Below, in pieces: positions 8,001-12,566 of a stretch of DNA of 12,566 nt. The position numbers and the translations under genes were made by a program. Source of the stretch: Acidimicrobiia bacterium (lineage in GTDB: Bacteria > Actinomycetota > Acidimicrobiia > Spongiisociales > UBA5794). The stretch spans positions 1 to 12,566 of the forward strand of contig JAUVPA010000020.1 of NCBI GenBank assembly GCA_030598905.1, given 5' to 3'. Under the pieces are notes generated by a model that was given only the letters and a program-made list of their open reading frames with translations, had not been told where the DNA came from and did not search any database. How positions within the stretch are numbered: position 1 is the stretch's first letter; every line of letters starts with the position of its first letter.

Positions 8001-9593
8001 GCCTTGGGGATCACCCTCGACCATCACTCCACATTCAGCAGCAAGATCGCGTGCCTCTTTGGCCGAAATCTGGACTCTGAAGTGGGGTGTTGTACCACCG
8101 GGCTGAACCTTCCCTCCGGAGATGGACGGCGCGTGCCCCAAGGATCGGAGGAGTCGCCAGATGCCTTCTGCGAGATCGCGGTTCGAGTGGTCGAAATCAA
8201 GCCCGACGAAGCCGGCCGAGCGGTGGACACACCCGTCGGCGGCGAAGAGCCCGGTGAGCAGTTCAAGGCGGTGCTCGCGAGGCAGGTCGTACGCGAACTC
8301 GGGAATAGTCTTGCCGGCAAATCCTTCGCCGAAAATCTCTATGAAGAAACGGGCCAGGGGCCGCCTCATATACCGAAGATGAGCGGTCCGCTGACCCACG
8401 GCAAACTCGACTTTGGTCGTCACGCCGAAGACGCTTCTCATCAGCTCCGCTGTTTGGTCGATGCCGTCGGTGTCCTCGGCGTCGAAGACAAAGCCAATTC
8501 CGGACGGCGTGCCGTCGCGTGTCTCATGCAAGATGCTTCCGTCCCCAAGCCAGCGACCGATGAGGCGCATCGCATCCGGGAGGGAGAGATCAGCGAATCG
8601 TTTCATTTTGGGGCGGTGGCCGCTGTTGCGTGTGGTGATGGTGTTGTGGTCGACGATGTAGTTGTCGCTGAGACCTTCGGCTAGATCGAAGGGCTCCGGG
8701 ACCGTTCCCTCGGCCGCAGGATCGGCGATGACGACATAGTCGCCCTTTTTGAGATGACCGGCGGGTATCCAGTCGGGTGTCTCCGAGCCGTGATGCAAGG
8801 CCAGGATCGGATGATTGGCAGTAGCAACGACGTCCGTTGCTGACAGCTTTCGAATCGAAATCCGAACGAGGTCTTCTTCGACCGTCCTTTGCATCGTTTC
8901 TGCGACGCGTCGGTAGCGGCCCCTGTGAGTGAGGACGACATCGCCGACTTCGATCTTTTCAATCGCGGCGAAGCCTTCTTTGGTCATCACACGGGCGCCT
9001 TCAGGGAAGCAGGCGTGGGGGGAGGGACGGCTGTAGGAGTCCGGAGATACCGTCATCTCCTCCGTCTCCGGGTCGACATACCAAAAACCCTGTGCCGGCC
9101 CCTCGATGCCGTACTGATGATGGAGACCGGTGTTGAACCACTGCGGGGAGTTCGGCGCAGCCATCTGGTGGAGGAGCATGTAGGCGAGCTCTTCTTCGAA
9201 GATCTGTGCGTCCTGGTCCGAGGCGAAGTAGCCGTGTTCGGATCCCCACCACCGCCACGTGCTGGCGAGCCGCTCGATGACTTGGCGTGCCGAGCGCTCG
9301 GGACCCAACACAGGTTGCCCGTCGTCGTTGACGAGGGCGTTGCCGTCATCGTCTGTCTGGGGGACGCCAGCCTTCCGAAAATACTTCGAGACCATGATGT
9401 CGGCGGCGACCTGCGACCAGCCGGCAGGTATCTCGGCGTCCTCCATCTCGAAGACGACCGACCCATCCGGGTTGGTGATCCGCGAATCGCGCTTCGACCA
9501 CTCCACCGTGTCATATGGACTCGTTCCATCGACCGTGAAGCGGCGCTCGATGACGAGTCCTGTGCGTGCGGTGGTTGTCGTACCTGCCGTCAT
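5019..9593 (-). CDS. nrdJ: Vitamin B12-dependent (class II) ribonucleotide reductase, intein-containing precursor
   Basis: This 1524-residue frame encodes a class II reductase of about 1141 residues after removal of an in-frame intein (195-577). NrdJ reduces ribonucleotides to deoxyribonucleotides with adenosylcobalamin as radical source, in the cytoplasm. N-extein 1-194 carries the AAPNSPQWFNTGL region. C-extein starts at C578 (CFIQSVDDDL) and includes FGSGTGSNFSHIR (606-618), N785-P-C787-S-E789 with the thiyl-radical cysteine, C798 (ACNLASLNL), and the PTGTIG loop (986-991). C578 and C798 correspond to the redox-active pair. A TSCPD-type domain (about 1280-1394) is followed by an Ala/Glu-rich linker and a Cys-rich tail (C1498, C1501, C1511, C1514, C1517, C1523), likely for disulfide relay or metal binding. 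ATG 9593 has GGGAGGAAGG upstream. Regulation appears to involve NrdR-like boxes upstream. All key residues are present. Confidence 0.97.
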   Translation of the reverse strand: MTAGTTTTARTGLVIERRFTVDGTSPYDTVEWSKRDSRITNPDGSVVFEMEDAEIPAGWSQVAADIMVSKYFRKAGVPQTDDDGNALVNDDGQPVLGPERSARQVIERLASTWRWWGSEHGYFASDQDAQIFEEELAYMLLHQMAAPNSPQWFNTGLHHQYGIEGPAQGFWYVDPETEEMTVSPDSYSRPSPHACFPEGARVMTKEGFAAIEKIEVGDVVLTHRGRYRRVAETMQRTVEEDLVRISIRKLSATDVVATANHPILALHHGSETPDWIPAGHLKKGDYVVIADPAAEGTVPEPFDLAEGLSDNYIVDHNTITTRNSGHRPKMKRFADLSLPDAMRLIGRWLGDGSILHETRDGTPSGIGFVFDAEDTDGIDQTAELMRSVFGVTTKVEFAVGQRTAHLRYMRRPLARFFIEIFGEGFAGKTIPEFAYDLPREHRLELLTGLFAADGCVHRSAGFVGLDFDHSNRDLAEGIWRLLRSLGHAPSISGGKVQPGGTTPHFRVQISAKEARDLAAECGVMVEGDPQGQARRLDDGRIAYPVVSVGTEPFYGTVYNFQVEDDESYVVDGVVVHNCFIQSVDDDLVNPGGIMDLWVREARLFKFGSGTGSNFSHIRAEGEPLSGGGKSSGLMSFLKVGDRAAGAIKSGGTTRRAAKMVILDVDHPDIETFVEWKVKEEDKVRALVSAGYSSDFNGEAYATVSGQNSNNSVRISNDFVQAVLDDGVWNLTARSDGSVMHTVKARDLWTKIAHAAWACADPGVQFHTTVNEWHTSPAEGEIRASNPCSEYMFIDNTACNLASLNLGTFYNDHARSFDIEGYAHAIRIWTMVLEISVTMAHFPSAAIAQGSYDYRTLGLGYANLGSLLMRMGIAYDSDEGRAIAAALTAILTGYSYAASAEMASVLGPFPKYEQNAASMLRVMRNHRRAAYNAAQDEYDGISHYVTGVDAEFAPADLLQEAHTAWDAAVSLGESHGYRNAQSTVLAPTGTIGLLMDCDTTGVEPDFALVKFKKLAGGGYFKIANQSVEPALRGLGYSEMKINQIIEYVVGTMSLHRAPHINTATLIAKGFNAADVERIEQVLPGVFELGFAFNQWTLGVDTMQRLGFTPDQYNSPSFDMLSELGFTRDQIVEANDAICGCQTIEGAPGLLEKHLPVFDCANRNGKSGQRFIHHAGHIKMMAAAQPFISGAISKTINMPNEVTVEEIEESYRLSWELGLKAIALYRDGSKASQPLSASSDEGSAEDEPEELEAAIVQEVQIHGGMFQPGVSPTQAYADLPRPRFLLPSRRAGFTQEARVGGHKLFLRTGEYADGTLGELFVDLAKEGATLRGVLSCFAIAVSKGLQYGVPLEEFVDTFTFQTFEPRGMVEGHPNIKMANSMIDYVFRALGIEYLHRDELAQVPPDRSGELPEPPKGVAVDAGTQLDLTEAAMEADIDAQAAAAAFVDAIVEVAPAEPMTISDGPGAMALPYGNGGAAVVDVSTAAVQAILADKMGDAPLCDTCGHITVRNGSCYRCFNCGDSKGCS
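7863..9011 (-). mobile_element. Intein with LAGLIDADG homing endonuclease, inserted in nrdJ
   Basis: Residues 195-577 of the nrdJ frame (383 aa) form an intein. Block A starts at C195 (CFPEGARVMTKEGFAAIEK); block B is TANHPI with H261; block F is VYNFQVEDDESYVVDG; block G is VVVH576-N577 directly before C578. All nucleophiles for standard class 1 splicing (C195, H261, H576, N577, C+1) are present. The middle holds a two-motif LAGLIDADG endonuclease: LIGRWLGDG (344-352, D351) and LLTGLFAADG (445-454, D453), with a KTIPE block D (428-432). Both acidic catalytic residues are kept, so homing activity may survive. The insertion lies between HA and CFIQS, at the redox-active cysteine. Excision restores an uninterrupted NrdJ. 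Boundaries are read from motifs and agree exactly with codon positions. Confidence 0.96.
8034..8606 (-). other. Homing endonuclease domain inside the nrdJ intein
   Basis: This is the approximate extent of the LAGLIDADG (DOD) domain, residues about 330-520 of the precursor. The two helices end in LGDG and AADG, each with the metal-binding aspartate. The endonuclease would cut an intein-free nrdJ allele at the HA/CFIQS site and promote copying of the intein. The domain edges are estimates. Confidence 0.8.
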
Positions 9594-9622
9594 GGGTGCC
9601 TTCCTCCCGGGCTCCTCGCCTA

Positions 9623-9811
9623 CTACCTACCTTGTGGCCTGGCTCGTGGGCCAATTCCCATTCCGGTACTTCTACCGGGTGTTCCCATTCCGGTACTTCT
9701 ACCGGGTGTTCCCATTCCGGTACTTCTACCGGGTGTCTGTGACAGTTTTCGGGTCAGCTCAGCCACAATCGCTCCGAGTTGAAACTTGTCCACAGATTTA
9801 CCTACAACCAC
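9623..9811 (-). CDS. Possible 62-codon upstream ORF in the nrdJ leader (doubtful)
   Basis: From GTG 9811 an open frame runs leftward to TAG 9623 and starts MVVGKSVDKFQLGAIVAELT. The three 27-bp tandem repeats are in frame and give three copies of a PGRSTGMGT nonapeptide. It would end 29 bases before the nrdJ start. No ribosome binding site precedes the GTG, and part of the frame overlaps the predicted operator and the DnaA box, so coding is unproven. The stretch before the repeats could form an amphipathic helix. It is listed only as a candidate leader peptide. Confidence 0.15.
   Translation of the reverse strand: MVVGKSVDKFQLGAIVAELTRKLSQTPGRSTGMGTPGRSTGMGTPGRSTGMGIGPRARPQGR
9655..9735 (-). 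repeat. Three perfect 27-bp tandem repeats, each with a hairpin, in the nrdJ leader
   Basis: Copies lie at 9655-9681, 9682-9708 and 9709-9735 and are identical. Each contains CCGGTA-4-TACCGG, a perfect 6-bp inverted repeat with a four-base loop (GAAG in the nrdJ-sense RNA). The array lies about 60 bases upstream of the nrdJ start codon and inside the predicted transcript. It could form three consecutive stem-loops controlling translation or stability, bind a dimeric protein, or be a variable-number tandem repeat without function. Confidence 0.95.
9786..9794 (+). promoter_or_regulatory. DnaA box upstream of nrdJ
   Basis: TTGTCCACA is an exact match to the DnaA box form preferred in Streptomyces and mycobacteria (E. 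coli consensus TTATCCACA). It lies between the predicted NrdR sites and the hairpin repeats, within the predicted nrdJ leader. DnaA control of ribonucleotide reductase genes is known in E. coli nrdAB; a similar role here is inference. Only one perfect copy was seen, so this is not an origin. Confidence 0.5.
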
Positions 9812-9855
9812 AACATATTGGGGTACGAAAGTGATCTGAACCCGACATGTTGTGG
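9808..9855. promoter_or_regulatory. Pair of NrdR-like boxes (operator) controlling nrdJ
   Basis: Box 1 (9808-9823) reads CCACAACATATTGGGG and box 2 (9840-9855) reads ACCCGACATGTTGTGG. Recalled NrdR consensus is acaCwAtATaTwGtgt; box 1 matches about 12 of 16 positions and box 2 about 11. The box starts are 32 bp apart, three helical turns, the arrangement usual for NrdR tandem sites. Box 2 reversed matches box 1 at 13 of 16 positions, so the pair is also a large inverted repeat with 9-bp perfect outer arms. NrdR represses ribonucleotide reductase genes when dATP/ATP is high. The position just downstream of the predicted -10 suits repression of nrdJ. Confidence 0.72.
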
Positions 9856-9864
9856 AGCTTCAAG

Positions 9865-9893
9865 ACTGTAATTACACGCGTGTCGTACGTCAA
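9865..9893 (-). promoter_or_regulatory. nrdJ: Predicted sigma70-type promoter of nrdJ
   Basis: On the minus strand a TTGACG -35 (9893-9888) is followed after exactly 17 bases by a TACAGT -10 (9870-9865). Transcription would start near 9857, at the edge of the NrdR-like boxes, giving a leader of about 265 bases before the nrdJ start. The -35 matches consensus at 5 of 6 positions and the -10 at 4 of 6. Confidence 0.6.
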
Positions 9894-10135
9894 CTGTTTC
9901 CGTCTCCGGGCACGGTCACCCGCGCACCAACGTGGGAAAGCCACCGGGAAGTGGAGGAAGTGACGCCCTTTGTAGGGCCACTCGACGATGTGTCGCAAGC
10001 CAGAATCGTGTCGGGTTTTCGCGCTCGTTCGTGCGTTTTTCGCGCTTTGGCCGGGACGTGGACGGCGCCTACCATCCGCCCGTCACGAGGTTCGCGGAGC
10101 GTAAGCCCGGGACCAGGGTCAGGGAGGAATACCAC
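9894..10135 (+). other. Non-coding region upstream of the BMP transport operon
   Basis: No gene is supported in these 242 bases. The region holds a small hairpin, GCCCT-TTGT-AGGGC (9965-9978), and a direct repeat of TTTTCGCGCT at 10016-10025 and 10037-10046, starts 21 bp apart (two helical turns). A strong ribosome binding site for the next gene, AGGGAGGA, is at 10121-10128. No convincing -35/-10 pair was found, although the operon promoter should be here. A riboswitch could not be recognised. Confidence 0.5.
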
Positions 10136-11275
10136 GTGAACGACAACATGCGTAAGTGGTTGCCGTGGATCGCAGTCGCGGCGGGAGCCGTCTTGCTGAT
10201 CGTCGTCATCGTCATCTTGACGAACGACGACGACAGTGACGACGGTGAGGAAGCGGCAACAACGACGACCACGACGACCGAAGCGACGACGACAACATCC
10301 GAGGCCGAGACGACGACAACCACCGACGGCGGCGAGTCGACCACAACAGCGGCAACAACAACCGAACCGCCGGCCCCGGAGGAGCCGTTCCGTGTAGCGA
10401 TCGTCGCACCGTCGGCTTTGAACGACCTCGCCTTCACGCAGTCGATGGTCGACGCGGTGAATGCTGTCGCGGCCGCACACGGCAACATGGAAGTTGCCAT
10501 CACCGACGGAACCTTCGTGGTCGAAGACGCCGCGATCGCCATCCGTGGTTATGCCGAAGACGGCTACGACCTGGTGATCGCACACGGCTCGCAGTACGGC
10601 GGCTCGCTTCAGGAGATCGCGCCGGACTTTCCGGACACGGCGTTTGCCTGGGGAACTGCTGCCGACACATTCGGCCTGGCGAACGTCTACTCCTATGAGG
10701 CAGCTTCAGACGAGGGTGGCTACGTGATGGGCGTCGTGGGCGGAGCGCTCACGACAACAAACACGGTTGGCATCGTGGGTCCGATCGAGGTTGGTGACGC
10801 CAAGCTGTACGTCGATGGGTACGCGTTGGGTGTGGTGGCTGAGCAACCCGACGCCAACGTACTCATCACCTACACCGGATCCTTCAGCGACGTCGCACTT
10901 GCTGCGGAGACGGCCAACGCACACATCTCGCAGGGAGCGGACGTGCTCACCGGGACGGCCCAGATGGTGGTAGGTGCCGTTGGTGTAGCCGATACGGAAG
11001 GTGTGCCCTGGTTTGGGACACAGTCCAACCAGACGAGCCTTGCACCGGACATCGTCGTCGCATCCCAGGTGTACCACTGGGAGGTCATACTCGGCGACAT
11101 GATCGACAACATCGAACGTGGGACTCTCGGCGGCGAGATCTACGCGATCGACTTCGAGAACGATGGCCTGGTGATCGAGTACAACGAGGACTTCGATCTC
11201 GCCGACGACATCAAGGCGAAGGCAGACGCCGCCGTTGAAGGTATCAACGACGGATCGATCGTGACCAGGCCCTGA
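10136..11275 (+). CDS. Membrane-anchored BMP-family (nucleoside-type) ABC substrate-binding protein
   Basis: The GTG at 10136 is chosen because AGGGAGGA (10121-10128) lies 7 bases upstream; the frame stays open further upstream but lacks a start with a binding site. The protein is 379 residues. Residues 8-29 (LPWIAVAAGAVLLIVVIVIL) form one membrane segment, followed by an acidic DDDSDDGEE patch and a Thr-rich linker (about 41-77) and then the binding domain (85-379: FRVAIVAPSALNDLAFTQSM, GYDLVIAHGSQYG, SDEGGYVMGVVGG). This domain matches the Bmp/Med/PnrA family, which binds purine nucleosides or related compounds for ABC import. Most relatives are lipoproteins; here there is no lipobox cysteine, so the domain is probably held outside the cell by the uncleaved helix. 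The Thr-rich stalk may be glycosylated, an inference. It is the first gene of an operon with the ATPase downstream. The ligand is not provable from sequence. Confidence 0.9.
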   Translation: MNDNMRKWLPWIAVAAGAVLLIVVIVILTNDDDSDDGEEAATTTTTTTEATTTTSEAETTTTTDGGESTTTAATTTEPPAPEEPFRVAIVAPSALNDLAFTQSMVDAVNAVAAAHGNMEVAITDGTFVVEDAAIAIRGYAEDGYDLVIAHGSQYGGSLQEIAPDFPDTAFAWGTAADTFGLANVYSYEAASDEGGYVMGVVGGALTTTNTVGIVGPIEVGDAKLYVDGYALGVVAEQPDANVLITYTGSFSDVALAAETANAHISQGADVLTGTAQMVVGAVGVADTEGVPWFGTQSNQTSLAPDIVVASQVYHWEVILGDMIDNIERGTLGGEIYAIDFENDGLVIEYNEDFDLADDIKAKADAAVEGINDGSIVTRP

Positions 11276-11285
11276 CATGAGTGCC

Positions 11286-11315
11286 GACGGCCGGGGGAGT
11301 GATCCCTCGGCCGTC
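11286..11315 (+). terminator. Strong intra-operon stem-loop between the binding protein and ATPase genes
   Basis: GACGGCCGGGGGA pairs with TCCCTCGGCCGTC through 13 positions, one of them G-U, closed by a GTGA (GNRA-type) tetraloop. It starts 10 bases after the binding-protein stop and ends just before the GGGAG ribosome binding site of the ATPase. No U tract follows. Such hairpins often protect the upstream message or cause partial termination, giving more binding protein than ATPase. Confidence 0.75.
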
Positions 11316-11332
11316 ACTACGGGAGCCGAGCA

Positions 11333-12566
11333 ATGACCGACGTACCCATGCTCGAGATGCGAAGCATCGTCAAGCGCTTCCCGGGCGTCTTGGCCAACGA
11401 CCGCGTGGACTTTGACGTCTACCCCGGTGAGGTTCATGCGCTGCTGGGAGAAAACGGCGCCGGCAAGAGCACTCTGATGAAGATCCTGTACGGCCTCTAT
11501 CAAGCCGATGAGGGCGCCATCCTTCTCAACGGCGAGGTCGTGGAGATCTCCAGCCCGACCGACGCTATCGCCCACAACGTGGGCATGATCCCTCAACACT
11601 TCATGCTCGTCGAGACGCTGACGGTCGCGGAGAACGTGGCTCTCGGCCTCCCCTCGAGCCGGGGGATTCGGACCGACCTCGACGTCGTCGCGACCAAGAT
11701 CGAGGAGCTCGGCGAGCAATACGGTCTCACCGTTGACCCCGACGCGCTCGTGTGGCAATTGGCGGTCGGTCAGCGACAGCGCGTGGAAATCATCAAGGCC
11801 CTGTATCGCGATGCTCGGTTGCTGATTCTCGACGAGCCGACGGCGGTGCTGACGCCGCACGAGGTCGATCAGCTCTTCGTCACTCTGCGGCGGATGGCCG
11901 ACGACGACCAGGGTCTCATCTTCATCTCGCACAAACTGCACGAGGTGCTGGCATTGAGCAACCGCATCACCGTGCTCCGCCACGGCAAGGTCACGGGTGA
12001 GGTGCCCGTCACTGCAGCCACCCGGGAGGGGCTTGCCGAGATGATGGTGGGGCGTGAGGTGAGTTTCGTTCCGGACAAACCCCAGGTGGAGCCCGGGGAC
12101 TATGCGCTGGAGATCGAGAGGCTCTCGGTGTACGACGATCGAGGGGTTCACGCCGTGCGGGAGCTCGATCTTGCTGTGAGATCGGGGGAAATCGTCGGCA
12201 TCGCCGGTGTGTCGGGCAACGGCCAGACGGAGCTGGCCCAGGCCGTCGCCGGGCTTCGAGAAGTGACGTCGGGCACGATCCGCATTGCAGGCCGAGACGT
12301 CACCAATGAGACTCCGCGGCGCGTTCGCACTGAAGGGCTGGCGTACGTTCCCGAGGAGCGGATGCGTGACGGAGCGATTGCCCAGTTCACGGTGTCGGAG
12401 AACATGATGCTGACGGATTACTCCGACCAGAAATACGTGCGACGCGGCCTGTTCGACTTCGGTGCGATCGCGGACCACTCTCAAGAGCTCGTCGACGCCT
12501 ACGCCGTCAAGACGCCGAGTTTGGACACACCCGTTCAGAACCTCTCCGGAGGAAACATCCAAAAGC
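11333..12566 (+). CDS. ABC transporter ATPase with two nucleotide-binding domains, nucleoside/sugar type (cut by right edge)
   Basis: From ATG 11333, with GGGAG seven bases upstream, 411 codons run off the window. NBD1 has Walker A GENGAGKST (39-47), Q-loop PQHF (87-90), signature LAVGQRQRVEI (143-153), Walker B LLILDEPT (163-170) and H-loop ISH (198-200). NBD2 begins near 258; its Walker A is the degenerate GVSGNGQTE (292-300), lysine replaced by glutamine as is usual in this family, and its signature LSGGN is at 404-408 near the edge. This two-domain form (about 500 residues) is typical of RbsA/MglA and of NupO/YufO ATPases that pair with BMP-family binding proteins. It powers uptake at the inner face of the membrane; following the BMP gene it most likely serves nucleoside import. 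About 90-100 residues are missing, and permease genes are expected beyond. Confidence 0.95.
   Translation, partial: MTDVPMLEMRSIVKRFPGVLANDRVDFDVYPGEVHALLGENGAGKSTLMKILYGLYQADEGAILLNGEVVEISSPTDAIAHNVGMIPQHFMLVETLTVAENVALGLPSSRGIRTDLDVVATKIEELGEQYGLTVDPDALVWQLAVGQRQRVEIIKALYRDARLLILDEPTAVLTPHEVDQLFVTLRRMADDDQGLIFISHKLHEVLALSNRITVLRHGKVTGEVPVTAATREGLAEMMVGREVSFVPDKPQVEPGDYALEIERLSVYDDRGVHAVRELDLAVRSGEIVGIAGVSGNGQTELAQAVAGLREVTSGTIRIAGRDVTNETPRRVRTEGLAYVPEERMRDGAIAQFTVSENMMLTDYSDQKYVRRGLFDFGAIADHSQELVDAYAVKTPSLDTPVQNLSGGNIQK

Noticed and set aside
7746..8684. Plus-strand open frame of 312 codons opposite the intein
   Set aside because: The intein and its endonuclease motifs are clear on the minus strand; the plus frame has no recognisable domain or ribosome binding site.
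9655..9735. CRISPR array
   Set aside because: The 27-bp copies are directly abutting with no spacers, so this is a tandem repeat.
9781..9860. Replication origin
   Set aside because: Only one perfect DnaA box and no AT-rich unwinding region or dnaA/dnaN genes are present.
9594..10135. Cobalamin riboswitch in front of the B12-dependent reductase
   Set aside because: I looked for the B12 box and the conserved core in the nrdJ sense and in the opposite sense. Only loose fragments such as GGGAAAGCCACCGGG occur, on the plus strand and upstream of the nrdJ promoter, so it is not supported. A covariance-model scan (Rfam Cobalamin) would settle it.
10216..10375. Short tandem repeat of ACG/ACA-type triplets as a mobile or satellite repeat
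   Set aside because: The triplets are threonine codons of the linker in a well-supported gene, with varied third bases, so this is protein-level low complexity.
9890..10585. Minus-strand open frame rich in Arg, Gly and Cys opposite the Thr-rich linker
   Set aside because: Its low-complexity content is the reverse complement of threonine codon runs, and it overlaps the promoter region of nrdJ.
10706..12562. Long minus-strand open frame (618 codons) opposite the binding protein and ATPase genes
   Set aside because: It is antisense to two strongly recognised genes, including Walker and signature motifs, spans their intergenic hairpin, and its translation shows no family resemblance. High GC leaves antisense frames open.

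Overview
This GC-rich window looks chromosomal and actinobacterial. The evidence is GTG start codons preceded by strong AGGAGG-type ribosome binding sites, a TTGTCCACA DnaA box of the type favoured in Actinobacteria, an F420-type luciferase-family oxidoreductase, and a threonine-rich linker on a surface binding protein. An Acidimicrobiia-like or related uncultured actinobacterium is plausible, but that placement is inference from style; no rRNA or other phylogenetic marker was compared.

Layout, left to right. Positions 1-451 (minus) hold the N-terminal 150 codons of a DUF1579-like protein, divergent from an LLM-class flavin/F420 oxidoreductase at 542-1414 (plus). That gene converges, with a 10-base gap, on a leftward block: typA/bipA GTPase (1425-3275), a Rieske plus glutamate-synthase-type flavoenzyme fusion (3293-4909), and nrdJ, a B12-dependent class II ribonucleotide reductase (5019-9593). 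typA and the Rieske flavoenzyme lie 17 bases apart and are very likely co-transcribed. A 109-base gap with a 12-bp hairpin separates them from nrdJ. A non-coding region of about 540 bases (9594-10135) then divides nrdJ from a rightward transport operon: a membrane-anchored BMP-family (nucleoside-type) substrate-binding protein (10136-11275) and a double-NBD ABC ATPase (from 11333, cut by the window end). Permeases would be expected just outside the window.

The most notable part is nrdJ and its control region. The gene is interrupted in frame by a 383-residue intein with an apparently intact LAGLIDADG homing endonuclease. The intein sits directly before a cysteine that aligns with one of the active-site redox pair, so the enzyme should be inactive until splicing. 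Upstream of nrdJ on the minus strand are a sigma70-type promoter (TTGACG-17-TACAGT), a pair of NrdR-like boxes with starts 32 bp apart just after the expected transcription start, a DnaA box, and three perfect 27-bp tandem repeats that each encode a 6-bp hairpin. Together these suggest a long, heavily regulated leader for dNTP synthesis: repression by NrdR, a possible link to DnaA, and a structured RNA or small upstream ORF of unknown role.
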